A stretch of DNA of 64,000 nucleotides from Planctomycetia bacterium (GTDB lineage: Bacteria; Planctomycetota; Planctomycetia; Pirellulales; UBA1268). Every line of letters begins with the position of its first letter. Positions within the stretch are counted from its first letter, which is position 1. Location: the NCBI GenBank assembly GCA_014192425.1, contig BJHK01000015.1, forward strand, positions 1-64,000. Direction: 5' to 3'. The notes under the pieces are model-generated. The model did not search any database. It was given only the letters and a program-made list of their open reading frames with translations, and had not been told where the DNA came from. Of the stretch, positions 54,353-63,247 are shown in pieces. The position numbers and the translations under genes are program-made.

Positions 54353-55237
54353 TCAGCCGCAGCGGGCGAGATGGCCGCGGATCAGCGCGAGGTGCGCGGG
54401 ATGGCGGCGGCCCAGTTCCGCCTCCAGACGGCCCAGTGCCAGGCCGTAATGATTGACCCGGAACAGGCCGACCTTCACGAACGGCACGCCGGCCGCGAGC
54501 AGTCGCCACCAGACCAGTTCACTGGGGTTGTGCGTGCCGCGACGCCCCTTTTTCAGCAGTCGCCAGGCCTGGCGCGGGGCGGCGAGGGAAATGTGTGGCA
54601 GGAGTTCGCCGAGTGCGATGCGGCCGGCATGGCGGGCGTCGTAGAGGGCAGCCACGTGGAACCCGGCCGCCAACGCCCGCTCGGACAGCCCGATCTCGTA
54701 GCGGTCGATGATCTCCGCCTTGGTGGACAGGGGCTCGACCTGCCGCCAGAAATCGGCGCAGGCCTGGGAATCAAGGAATGGCCTCCGCATGGCGAAGAAC
54801 CAGGACTGGAGATGAGGCCGGCGGGTTCCGCGGCGCAGCGGCGCCTGCTCGGAGAGCACCATGCCCCAGAGGTCGGCCGATGCGACCCGCGGGTCGGAAA
54901 ACAGCGGCGCCGGGTCGGAGAGCGGCCCGTAGACGCTGTCGTTGACGCACACCACTTCGTCGTGGAGTCCGGGCTCCAGGGCCGCCAGCCCCGCCTTCCA
55001 ACTGCAGAAGTCGTAGCCGTCGTTGTCCCGCAGGATGCAGTCATCGACCACGTCGCGGACGGCCGGCGGGGGCGGGCATCCGCCGGCGGAGACGATCACG
55101 AGCCGGTCGGCTACCGACCGCCAGGCGGCGATGGCCCGCAGGACGTGCGGGTCGAAGCGGCCGTGGGGGTCGAAGTGGGCGTAGACGATGGCCCGCCGCC
55201 GCGAGCCGGACCGGGAGGGCGGGGGAACGGATGACAT
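54353..55237 (-). CDS. rhamnan-synthesis F-like (RgpF) glycan protein
   Basis: 294 residues from the ATG at 55237. The N-terminal part RAIVYAHFDPHGRFDPHVLRAIAAWRSVADRLVIVSAGG, followed by RDNDGYDFCSWKAGLAALE and VCVNDSVYGPL, is typical of RgpF-type proteins involved in rhamnose-containing or related polysaccharide synthesis. The family's glycosyltransferase-like character is not fully resolved. It follows the GT2 gene on the same strand with 28 bp between them, so the pair probably works on one surface glycan. The frame extends upstream of 55237 but is not homologous there. Confidence 0.8.
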   Translation of the reverse strand: MSSVPPPSRSGSRRRAIVYAHFDPHGRFDPHVLRAIAAWRSVADRLVIVSAGGCPPPPAVRDVVDDCILRDNDGYDFCSWKAGLAALEPGLHDEVVCVNDSVYGPLSDPAPLFSDPRVASADLWGMVLSEQAPLRRGTRRPHLQSWFFAMRRPFLDSQACADFWRQVEPLSTKAEIIDRYEIGLSERALAAGFHVAALYDARHAGRIALGELLPHISLAAPRQAWRLLKKGRRGTHNPSELVWWRLLAAGVPFVKVGLFRVNHYGLALGRLEAELGRRHPAHLALIRGHLARCG

Positions 55238-55265
55238 CGGGTGGTCCCGTGACGACGGTCCGTGC

Positions 55266-56300
55266 TCAGGCCGCGCGGCGGCCGGCGCCGACGACCCGCG
55301 CCCGCAGCGCCGCCAGCCGGCGGTGGACGGCACGGCCGTGCCGCAGCGGCCGATCGCCGAGCAGGCGCAGCAGTTCCGGGATCTGCGCCAGCGTTTCCGC
55401 CGCCTGGTCGCTCATTCCCGCGGCCAGCAGCCGTTCGACCGTGCGCAGGGCGGAGGCCGTGTGCCAGCGGACGCTGTCCGCCGTGACGCGATCACGAATC
55501 TCCGCCGGCAGCATCTCGGCGATGATGTCGATCGCCTGGGCGATGTCGGGCCAGAGCTGACCGGAGCGGAACAGCCGTGACGACTCGTTGCCGGGATGGC
55601 GGCGGTAGACCGCCAGCGCGCGGGGCTCGTACCAGACCGGATACCGGGCGGCGATCCGCACCCACATCTCCCAGTCGAGCGCCTGGCGCAGTTCGGGACG
55701 GTAGCCCCCCAGCGCCTCGTAGGTGGCGCGGGGCACCACGGCGGCGGGCGTCTGGATCCGTTGCCGTTCGGCGATCCGTGGCAGCCAGTCGGCGATCGCG
55801 CCGGGGATCCAGCGGATCAGCGATGACCGCTTCTCGGTCCGTTGACCCTCGTCGATGATCAGCGTCCGGCTGAACGCCATGCCGAGGTCCGCTCCGCGGG
55901 CGAAGCCGTGCTCGATGCGGTCGTAGAACCCGGGGAGCACGAAGTCGTCCTGGTGGAGCAGGTGCACGAGCTCTCCGCGGGCGAGGCAGATCGCCCGGTT
56001 CCAGTTGCCCGCCAGGCCGAGCCGCTCCGAACACTCGACGACTTCGACACGAACCGCGGTATCGACCGCAGCGACGAGCCGCCGCGTAAGGCCGGGCCGC
56101 GACGCATCGTCGACGACGGCGATCTGCATGACGGCGGGAGGCGGCGCCTGCGCGAGCACCGTGCGCAGGGCGTGGCACAGTCGTTCGTCCGGCTCACGCG
56201 TGGGCAGCATGACCGAAAACCGCGGCCGGTCGCCCGCCGTCGGCAGCGGGTCGATGGCGGGGGGAGGGCTGCCGGCGGATGAATGGAGCCGAAGGTGCAT
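55266..56300 (-). CDS. glycosyltransferase family 2
   Basis: 344 residues from the ATG at 56300. GT-A fold: FSVMLPTREPDERLCHALRTVLAQ (substrate loop), IAVVDDASRPGL, NWNRAICLARGELVHLLHQDDFVLPGFYDRI (the DDx-type metal site HQDD), and ALDWEMWVRIAARYPVWYEPRALAVYRRHPGNES. GT2 enzymes add a sugar to a surface glycan. The last 80 residues are helical. It is upstream of the RgpF-like gene. The donor sugar cannot be read from sequence. Confidence 0.9.
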   Translation of the reverse strand: MHLRLHSSAGSPPPAIDPLPTAGDRPRFSVMLPTREPDERLCHALRTVLAQAPPPAVMQIAVVDDASRPGLTRRLVAAVDTAVRVEVVECSERLGLAGNWNRAICLARGELVHLLHQDDFVLPGFYDRIEHGFARGADLGMAFSRTLIIDEGQRTEKRSSLIRWIPGAIADWLPRIAERQRIQTPAAVVPRATYEALGGYRPELRQALDWEMWVRIAARYPVWYEPRALAVYRRHPGNESSRLFRSGQLWPDIAQAIDIIAEMLPAEIRDRVTADSVRWHTASALRTVERLLAAGMSDQAAETLAQIPELLRLLGDRPLRHGRAVHRRLAALRARVVGAGRRAA

Positions 56301-56420
56301 CGCGGTACTCGCGGGGCGTGGGCTGGGGACGATACAGGGTCGATGCCGGCCACGGTAGGCGGATTGGCGGCCGATTTCTCCGGCCGTCCGCCCGTGCTTG
56401 CCCAGATTTCCGGGCCGGCG

Positions 56421-56510
56421 CGGGGTGTCATCCGCCTGACCCCCGAGCCGCGCAAGGGTTTGCTGGGCGGGGCTGCCCACGGGGTGTCATCCGCCTGGCG
56501 GGGCTGCCCA
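56421..56510. repeat. short interleaved direct repeats near the GT2 gene start
   Basis: CGGGGTGTCATCCGCCTG occurs at 56421-56438 and 56480-56497. GGCGGGGCTGCCCA occurs at 56466-56479 and 56497-56510. They suggest a local duplication in the spacer between the GT2 gene and the exported-protein gene. No promoter or gene is otherwise evident in 56301-56587. Confidence 0.75.
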
Positions 56511-56587
56511 TGTCCGCCTGGATCGCAAATGGCTCCGTGACGGTGCCCGACGATCCCGCCGCCCCGGGCCGCGGTCCCGAACGGCCG

Positions 56588-57358
56588 TCAGAAGTTGCCG
56601 ACGTTGAAGTTCACGTAGGCGCCGAACGGGCCGGCGCCGACCGACATGCCGGAGCCTTTCACGTCGGAGAACGGTGGCTTGCCACCCCCGCCCTGGCCGC
56701 CGGAGCGGTAGGGAGAGTAGGCCGCGCCCGCCTGGGCGGCCGCGGTGGCCGCCGCCGCCGCGGTCTGCTGCCGGGCCGCCGCGGCCCGGTCCACGAGCTG
56801 CTGCCGGCTCTGGTCGAAGGCGGCCGACCGCTGCTGGAGCGCGGCCCGCGTCTTCTCGATCTTCTCGATCTCCAGTTGCAGCTGGCTCGCCGACATCGTC
56901 ACCACGTCGGGCACGTCCTTGAGCACCTCGGCCCGCTTGCGGTCCGACATCGCCGACAGGTACTGGCCGACCCACGACCGGGCGTCCTTCGCCTCCGGTG
57001 TATCGAGGATCTTGAACTTGGAGTCGAGATCGTCGAGGAGGTATTCGAGCTCGTACGACGACATGCCGGCGACCCGACGGTTGAAGCTCGCCTTGATCCG
57101 CCGCACTTCGTCCGTGGTGTAGATCTGCTGCGCGGCAAGCCATTCCCCGAGTTCGAAGATCGCCCGGCGCCAGCGCTGGCTGTTCATGATCTGCGCCTTG
57201 CGGACGATGTCGTCGTCGGCGTCGTTGGCCGGCGCGGCCGGGGCCGCTGCCGCCGGCGGGTCGGCCGCGGCAACCCGGGCGCCGGCGAGGGCGGTGACGG
57301 CGAGGCATGCCAGCACCAGGCAGACCGTCCGGCGGAATGGGAGGCGGGGGTGGATCAT
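56588..57358 (-). CDS. exported helical protein of unknown function
   Basis: 256 residues from the ATG at 57358, which overlaps the upstream gene's stop (ATGA). Signal peptide MIHPRLPFRRTVCLVLACLAVTALAGARVAAAD. The middle is helical (MSSYELEYLLDDLDSKFKILDTPEAKDARSWVGQYLSAM; LQLEIEKIEKTRAALQQRSAAFDQSRQQLVDRAAAARQQT), so likely a coiled coil. The C-terminus is Gly-rich, ending VGAGPFGAYVNFNVGNF. I cannot name a family. It is translated with the NTF2-like protein before it. Confidence 0.75.
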   Translation of the reverse strand: MIHPRLPFRRTVCLVLACLAVTALAGARVAAADPPAAAAPAAPANDADDDIVRKAQIMNSQRWRRAIFELGEWLAAQQIYTTDEVRRIKASFNRRVAGMSSYELEYLLDDLDSKFKILDTPEAKDARSWVGQYLSAMSDRKRAEVLKDVPDVVTMSASQLQLEIEKIEKTRAALQQRSAAFDQSRQQLVDRAAAARQQTAAAAATAAAQAGAAYSPYRSGGQGGGGKPPFSDVKGSGMSVGAGPFGAYVNFNVGNF

Positions 57359-58359
57359 GGCGTCTTTCCCTTGGGCTTGCGGGTCATGACCATCGTGAAG
57401 GCGGGGGCGTGCTCCCCGCCCACGTGCGTCGGCAGCGACCGCCAGATGCAGCGATCCTTGCCGTCGAACGAGTAGATGTTGAGTGAGGATGTCTGGGTGC
57501 CGTCCGGAAGCACCGCGGCGGTGCGGGCCACCCAGGCATCGCCGTCGCGGCTCCACGCCGCCTCGCCGTGGCCGCCGTCGGAACTGAAGACCCAGGAACG
57601 GATCTTCCGCGACAGCGGGTCCCAGCCGATCCGCTGGGTGACGTTCAGCGTGCCGGCCTGATTGGCCTCGTCGGCGGCGGCGGCCGGGATCTTCATGTCG
57701 CGGAGCAGGAAGGTTCGGTTGGCATTCCAGCGGACCGTGATCTCCATCGCCGGCTTGTCGCCAGCCGCCGCTTCCGGGCGGCCTTCACGGTCCTCGACGA
57801 CCGTCCATTCGCCGACCATCCAGTCGAGATCCTGGAGCGTCTCGGCGTCGGACGGTGCATCGAGCCGGTCCTCGCGGAGCGCAGCCAGTTTCCAGCCGTC
57901 TGCGCCGCGGACCCAGGTCGCGGAGAACCGGCCCCGAACCGGCTGCGCGATCCCCGGCAGGCCGACCTCGACCGTGCCGTCCTCGATCGCCACGTCGTCG
58001 GTGAGGAAGCGCAGGTTCGTCTCCCGGATCCGCATGTCGGGCCGCACCGTTCCGGCCGCCGGCTTCGTCGCATCGGCGGCCGACTTTCGCCCCGCGAGCG
58101 TGTTTCCCTGCTCGTCGACGATGTCGCCGTCGGCGGTCCAGAAAGCGGCCAGCGCCGGCCCATCACCCCGCGACAGCGCCTCCTGGTAGGCCTGTGCCGC
58201 CGCGCGGATCGCCGCCTTGTCACGGTCCCGGACGGTGTCCGCGGCGATCGCCGGCGCGAGGAGCGAGGCGGCGGCCAGCAGGCACGAGGCGCCGACGACA
58301 GAGCATGGGACGCCGGCGCGGCCCGACTGCGCCGGGTTGAGAATGGGAGCGAGCGACAT
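57355..58359 (-). CDS. exported NTF2/SnoaL-like domain protein
   Basis: 334 residues. Signal peptide region (CSVVGASCLLAAASLLAPAIAAD). Residues about 45-165 match an NTF2-like (DUF4440/SgcJ-type) fold: AIRAAAQAYQEALSRGDGPALAAFWTADGDIVDEQGNTLAGRKSA, then FSATWVRGADGWKLAALRED. The rest (about 175-330, LDWMVGEWTVVEDREG... and TQRIGWDPLSRKIRSWVFSSDGG) looks like a DUF1579-type beta-barrel region often paired with it in planctomycete exported proteins. No catalytic residues are apparent. The partner gene 56588-57358 is coupled by an ATGA overlap. Confidence 0.8.
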   Translation of the reverse strand: MSLAPILNPAQSGRAGVPCSVVGASCLLAAASLLAPAIAADTVRDRDKAAIRAAAQAYQEALSRGDGPALAAFWTADGDIVDEQGNTLAGRKSAADATKPAAGTVRPDMRIRETNLRFLTDDVAIEDGTVEVGLPGIAQPVRGRFSATWVRGADGWKLAALREDRLDAPSDAETLQDLDWMVGEWTVVEDREGRPEAAAGDKPAMEITVRWNANRTFLLRDMKIPAAAADEANQAGTLNVTQRIGWDPLSRKIRSWVFSSDGGHGEAAWSRDGDAWVARTAAVLPDGTQTSSLNIYSFDGKDRCIWRSLPTHVGGEHAPAFTMVMTRKPKGKTP

Positions 58360-58459
58360 CGGGCACCATAGAGCGGAAGAGGAGAAAAATCAGGATAATT
58401 CTAGCACGGCGCCAGGGGGCCGGGAAAGCGGCCGCCACGTCTGGTAGGGTGGGGGGGAC

Positions 58460-59683
58460 ATGACCGAGATCACCGCGACACTCGCCGACCTCGTCCGTCG
58501 CCCCAGCGTCAATCCGATGGGCCGCGACGTGTCAGGGCCCGAATACCTCGAGGGCCGCGTCACCGACTACCTCGCCCAGCGGTTCGCGGCCGCCGGCCTG
58601 CTCTGGGCCAGACAGCCCGTCGCCCCCGGCCGCGACAACGTGATCGCACGACTCGATGCGACCGAGCCCGGGGGGCCGGTCATCCTCTGGGATGCCCACC
58701 AGGACACCGTTCCCGCCGAGGGGATGACGGTCGAACCGTTCGTACCGCTGGTTCGGGAAGGGCGTCTCTACGGTCGCGGTGCCTGTGATGTGAAGGGGGG
58801 CATGGCGGCGATGCTCGTCGCCCTCGACCGATTGCGAACCGTCGGGGTCTCGCGTCGGGCGACGATCGTGTTTGCGGCGACGGTCAACGAGGAGTTCGGC
58901 TTTTCGGGAGCCAAGGCGCTCGCCCGCCTCTGGACCCAGACCGGCGACGAGTTTCCTGCCACCGACGCGGCCGCCCGCAAGCTGGTTGGGGGGCGGCCCC
59001 TGCTGGCGGTCGTGGCCGAGCCGACGGGGCTGGACCTCGTCACCCGGCACAAGGGGGCCGTGCGCTGGCGGATCGGCGTCCACGGCCGGGCATGTCACAG
59101 CGCGTTTCCCGAGCAGGGGGAGAACGCGATCTACCCGGCCGGCCGGGTGATTCTCGCGATGGAGGCGCTGTCCCGGGAACTCCTGGCCCGCGCCCCCGAT
59201 CACCCCTGCGGACCACCGACGCTCAACGTGGGCACCGTTCGCGGCGGCAGCGGCGTCAATCTCGTGCCCGACCTCGTCGTGATCGAGGTCGAGCGGCGCA
59301 TCCTGCCCGGCGAGTGTCCGGTGGCGGCCCGGGACGAGGTCATGCGGCGCATCGCCGGCGCCTGTGGCGATGCGCGGGTGGTGCACCACGACCCGTTCCT
59401 CGAGAGCGGAGGCCTGCCCGAGGCGGACTGCGACGCGGTCGTCCCCTGGATCGAGGCCCTCGTGGCCGGGGCCAGGGCCCGCGGCGGCGCCGCCCGGCGT
59501 GTCGCCGCCCGCTACGGCACCAACGCCAGCATCTTTGCCGCCGCCGGCGTGCCGAGCGTCGTCTTCGGCCCCGGCTCGATCGAACAGGCTCACACCGCCG
59601 ACGAGTGGATCGCCCTCGAGCAGGTCGATGCCGCTGCCGACAGCCTCGGCAGCCTGGCCGCGGCCCCGTCCCCCCGGGTGTGA
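58460..59683 (+). CDS. M20 family metallopeptidase (ArgE/DapE-like)
   Basis: 407 residues. Zinc ligands and catalytic residues of M20 enzymes are in place: [35 protein letters not shown] (bridging Glu pair), [39 protein letters not shown] and [15 protein letters not shown] (the C-terminal His). Such enzymes remove acyl groups from amino-acid derivatives or cut dipeptides; the substrate is not decidable. The start at 58460 has a purine-rich GGGTGGGGGG just upstream. It precedes the isocitrate dehydrogenase gene by 98 bp on the same strand. Confidence 0.92.
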   Translation: MTEITATLADLVRRPSVNPMGRDVSGPEYLEGRVTDYLAQRFAAAGLLWARQPVAPGRDNVIARLDATEPGGPVILWDAHQDTVPAEGMTVEPFVPLVREGRLYGRGACDVKGGMAAMLVALDRLRTVGVSRRATIVFAATVNEEFGFSGAKALARLWTQTGDEFPATDAAARKLVGGRPLLAVVAEPTGLDLVTRHKGAVRWRIGVHGRACHSAFPEQGENAIYPAGRVILAMEALSRELLARAPDHPCGPPTLNVGTVRGGSGVNLVPDLVVIEVERRILPGECPVAARDEVMRRIAGACGDARVVHHDPFLESGGLPEADCDAVVPWIEALVAGARARGGAARRVAARYGTNASIFAAAGVPSVVFGPGSIEQAHTADEWIALEQVDAAADSLGSLAAAPSPRV

Positions 59684-59781
59684 GGCGGGAAGGCGGGCTG
59701 GTACAACTTCGCTCGCCGAGCCCTGCCGCATGCTGCCGCACGCCGTGGCATGCTCCGGCTTCCCGACGAGGTGCTGACGCC

Positions 59782-61002
59782 ATGGCAGGCAGGATCAAGG
59801 TCTCGGGCCCGGTCGTCGATCTCGACGGCGACGAGATGACGCGGATCATCTGGAAGTTCATCAAGGACCAACTGATCCTGCCCTTTCTCGACGTCGAGCT
59901 GCGGTCCTACGACCTGTCGATCCAGAACCGCGACGCCACGGCCGACGCGGTGACCGTCGAGGCGGCCGATGCCATCCGCGAGTGCGGCGTCGGCGTGAAG
60001 TGCGCCACCATCACACCCGACGAGGCGCGGGTCAAAGAGTTCGGTCTCAAGCAGATGTGGAAGAGCCCCAACGGCACGATCCGCAACATCCTCGGCGGGG
60101 CTATCTTTCGCGAGCCGATCATCATCAGGAACATCCCCCGGCTGGTGCCCGGGTGGACGAAGCCGATCGTGGTCGGCCGGCACGCGTTCGGCGACCAGTA
60201 CCGGGCCACCGACCTGAAGATTCCCGGACCGGGAAGCCTGACGCTCACGTTCACGCCGGCCGACGGCGGGCAGCCACAGGAGTTCCACGTCTACGACTTC
60301 CCGTCGCCGGGTGTCGCGCTGGCGATGTACAACCTCGACGATTCGATCCGCGACTTCGCCCGGGCGAGCTTCCGCTACGGCCTCGCCCGCCGCTATCCCG
60401 TCTACCTGTCGACGAAGAACACGATCCTCAAGGCCTATGACGGCCGCTTCAAGGATATCTTCCAGGAGATCTACGATGCGGAGTTCAAGGCCGATTTCAC
60501 CCGCGAGGGGATCGGCTACGAGCACCGACTGATCGACGACATGGTCGCCTCCGCGCTCAAGTGGGATGGGGGCTACGTCTGGGCCTGCAAGAATTACGAC
60601 GGCGACGTGCAGAGCGACGTCGTCGCCCAGGGGTTCGGCTCGCTGGGCCTGATGACAAGCGTGCTGCTCACGCCCGACGGGAAGACCGTCGAGGCTGAGG
60701 CGGCCCACGGCACCGTCACCCGGCACTTCCGCCAGCACCAGCAGGGCAAGCCGACCTCCACCAACCCCATCGCCTCGATCTTCGCCTGGACGAGGGGGCT
60801 GGCCCACCGCGGCAAACTCGACGGCACCCCCGACGTCATCCGGTTCGCCGAGACGCTGGAGCGGGCCTGCATCGAGACGGTCGAGGCGGGGAACATGACG
60901 AAGGACCTGGCGACCCTCGTCGGACCCGGCCAGCCTTCTCTCACGACCGAGGAATTCCTGGGGGCGATCGACGCCACGCTGCGCCGGGCGATGGCCGCCT
61001 GA
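59782..61002 (+). CDS. icd: NADP-dependent isocitrate dehydrogenase, eukaryote-like type
   Basis: 406 residues from the ATG at 59782. The enzyme makes 2-oxoglutarate in the TCA cycle. The sequence is of the homodimeric eukaryote-like kind rather than the E. coli type: [123 protein letters not shown] and [37 protein letters not shown]. The RHFR/H..GK NADP-binding features are kept, so NADP rather than NAD is the likely cofactor. Either vertical inheritance in this phylum or transfer could explain the subtype. Confidence 0.95.
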   Translation: MAGRIKVSGPVVDLDGDEMTRIIWKFIKDQLILPFLDVELRSYDLSIQNRDATADAVTVEAADAIRECGVGVKCATITPDEARVKEFGLKQMWKSPNGTIRNILGGAIFREPIIIRNIPRLVPGWTKPIVVGRHAFGDQYRATDLKIPGPGSLTLTFTPADGGQPQEFHVYDFPSPGVALAMYNLDDSIRDFARASFRYGLARRYPVYLSTKNTILKAYDGRFKDIFQEIYDAEFKADFTREGIGYEHRLIDDMVASALKWDGGYVWACKNYDGDVQSDVVAQGFGSLGLMTSVLLTPDGKTVEAEAAHGTVTRHFRQHQQGKPTSTNPIASIFAWTRGLAHRGKLDGTPDVIRFAETLERACIETVEAGNMTKDLATLVGPGQPSLTTEEFLGAIDATLRRAMAA

Positions 61003-61279
61003 GGCCCCGGCCTGGTTTGCGCGGGCCGGCGAGCGGGGGGCCGGGCGTCGCCGGGGGGAGACCATGTGCCCTTCTGCCGACGTATGCTGTCGGTTTCGGG
61101 TCTTTCCCGCCGTCATTCGCGGGATCTGGGATGGTGTGGGTGATTGGGCGGCTGCCGCACCAAAAGGCGCATCACACGTGGTTCGCCGTGCCTGCTTGTC
61201 GCCCGTTTGGAAGTCAGGGCCGATCTCCGTCACGGCGTGACGTGCCCACGCCCGAACGCTCGCCCTGAGGTGACCCTGG

Positions 61280-62311
61280 TCACGCCGGCAGTTCGATCAC
61301 GGCCTTGAGGGTGCCGGCGGCCGGGTCCATGAGCCCCGGAAACGCCGCGATCGTATCGGCGAACGGCACCTGGTGGGTGATCCAGGGCCGGGTGTCGATC
61401 ACACCCGCCTCGATCAGACCGATGATCCGCCCGAAATCGCGGGACATCGCGTTGCGACTGGCAAGCAGGGTCAGTTCCCGGCGGTGCATCACCGGCGCGT
61501 GCGGAAACACGAGATCGGCCTGCGTGATCCCGACGTAGACGAGCCGGCCGCCGAACGAGCAGAACGTCAGGGCCCTGGCCATGCTCGCGGCGCTGCCGGT
61601 GGCATCGACCACCACGTCGGCCATCCGTCCGCCTGTCAGCTTGCCCACGGCCGCTTCGTCGGCGGCAGTGCCGGTCGCCAGAAGTGTGTCGGCCACGCCC
61701 ATCCGCTCGCGGACGAACGCCAGCCGCGACTCGGCCATGTCCATCACGATCACGCGGCCCGCCGCGAGCTTCGCGAACTCGACGACCGAGAGCCCGATCG
61801 GACCGGCGCCGATCACGAGCACCGTGTCGCTCGGCCCGGGCCCGCCGCGGTCGACCGCATGGCAGCCGATCGCGAGCGTCTCCACCAGCGCGTTCTGGGC
61901 ATGCGTGAGCCGGGGCGACGGATGGAGCTTGCGGGCCGGCACCGTGAACAGCGGCCGCAGGCCGCCGTCGCAGTGCACGCCGAGCGTCTGATGATGCTCA
62001 CAGCAGTTCGTGAGCCCGCGCTGGCACGACGAACATCGCTGGCAGTTGATGTAGGGCTCGACACAGCAGCGGTCGCCCGCATGCACGTGCGTCACGCCCA
62101 GCCCGACGGCCACCACCTCGACGCCCAGTTCGTGCCCGGGAATCCGCGGGTAGCTGAAGAACGGCATCGTGCCGAGGTAGCCGCCGTAGTCGGTGCCGCA
62201 GATGCCCACGGCGTGTACCCGCACGACCGCCTCGCCGGCCGCCGGCGCCGCCGGCTCAGGGATGTCGATGAACCGAAACGCCTTGGGCTGTTCGAGCAAC
62301 AGGGCCTGCAT
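61280..62311 (-). CDS. zinc-dependent alcohol/polyol dehydrogenase (MDR)
   Basis: 343 residues. Catalytic-site region GICGTDYGGYLG and IPGHELGVEVVAVG, structural zinc Cys cluster CQRCSSCQRGLTNCC, Rossmann GAGPIGLSVVEFAKLAAGRVIVMD with an acidic end (NAD preference) are all present. It is the third gene of a minus-strand run (aldo/keto reductase, fuconolactonase-like, this) separated by 3 bp from the preceding gene. In that setting it could oxidise 2-keto-3-deoxy-L-fuconate at C4, a step usually made by an SDR enzyme elsewhere, or oxidise L-fucose itself. The exact substrate is inferred from context only. Confidence 0.9.
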   Translation of the reverse strand: MQALLLEQPKAFRFIDIPEPAAPAAGEAVVRVHAVGICGTDYGGYLGTMPFFSYPRIPGHELGVEVVAVGLGVTHVHAGDRCCVEPYINCQRCSSCQRGLTNCCEHHQTLGVHCDGGLRPLFTVPARKLHPSPRLTHAQNALVETLAIGCHAVDRGGPGPSDTVLVIGAGPIGLSVVEFAKLAAGRVIVMDMAESRLAFVRERMGVADTLLATGTAADEAAVGKLTGGRMADVVVDATGSAASMARALTFCSFGGRLVYVGITQADLVFPHAPVMHRRELTLLASRNAMSRDFGRIIGLIEAGVIDTRPWITHQVPFADTIAAFPGLMDPAAGTLKAVIELPA

Positions 62312-62314
62312 GGG

Positions 62315-63163
62315 TCACTTCTCCGTGAGTCCGTAGAACCGGGTGGCGGTGCCACCGAAGAATTGTGCCTGCTCGCCGGCCGACGTCCGGCTGAAAAACT
62401 CGCGCACGATCGCCACCACGTCGGCATACTCCGCCGCGACGAGGCAGACCGGCCAGTCGCTGCCGAACATCAGCCGTTCGGGGCCGAATGCCGCGAGCAC
62501 GACGTCGAGGCAGGCTACGAAGTCGGACTGGCTCCAGCCCCGCCAGGCCGCCTCCGTCACCATGCCCGATACCTTACAGAGCACATTGTCGTGTGCCGCG
62601 AGGGCCTCGATGTCCCGCCGCCAGCCGGCAAAGCCCCCCCACGATGACCCCTGTGCAATCCTCGGCTTCGCGAGGTGATCGAGCACGAACGGCTGCTCGG
62701 GGAGCAGACCCACGAGTTCGACCGCCGCCGGCAACTGCTCCGGATAGACGAGCAGATCGTAGGTGAGGTCGAAACGCCGGAGCTGCCGCAGCCCGCGGAC
62801 GAACGCCGCGCCGAGCAGGAACCGCGGATCGGGCTCGTCCTGCACGACGTGCCGTACGCCCACGAACCGCGGCTGTGCCGCGAACGGCTCGAGCTGCCGC
62901 ACCACCTCGGGATCCCGCAGGTCGATCCAGCCCACCACGCCACGAACGAACGGATCGGCATCGGCCAGTTCGAGTAGCCAGCGACTCTCCGCCAGCGACT
63001 GCCGCGCCTGCACGGCGACGCTGCCGCCGATGCCATGCGGCTGGGCGACTCCAGCCAGATCGACCGGCAAGAAATCCCGCGCAATCCGCTCCATGCCGGT
63101 GCCGATCCACGGATAGTCCTCCGCCGAGTACCGCCAAAAATGCTGATGTGAGTCAATCTGCAT
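62315..63163 (-). CDS. amidohydrolase-type lactonase, likely L-fuconolactonase
   Basis: 282 residues. Amidohydrolase-2 family: DSHQHFWRY near the N-terminus (metal HxH), YPWIGTGMERIARDFLPVDL, GWIDLRDP, FVGVRHVVQDEPDPRF, YDLLVYPEQLP, FVLDHLAKPRIA and FGSDWPVCLVAAEY are the conserved landmarks of the COG3618 lactonases, which open sugar-acid lactones such as L-fucono-1,5-lactone. It sits between the reductase and dehydrogenase genes. The related L-fuconate dehydratase is about 35 kb away (27094-28446). Confidence 0.9.
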   Translation of the reverse strand: MQIDSHQHFWRYSAEDYPWIGTGMERIARDFLPVDLAGVAQPHGIGGSVAVQARQSLAESRWLLELADADPFVRGVVGWIDLRDPEVVRQLEPFAAQPRFVGVRHVVQDEPDPRFLLGAAFVRGLRQLRRFDLTYDLLVYPEQLPAAVELVGLLPEQPFVLDHLAKPRIAQGSSWGGFAGWRRDIEALAAHDNVLCKVSGMVTEAAWRGWSQSDFVACLDVVLAAFGPERLMFGSDWPVCLVAAEYADVVAIVREFFSRTSAGEQAQFFGGTATRFYGLTEK

Positions 63164-63247
63164 CGATCTACCCTACCCATCAAACGAGGCGCAGCGGCGA
63201 CTTGTACCGCCCCCAAGCCGGCGCGTGCGAGCAGGCATGCACTCCCA

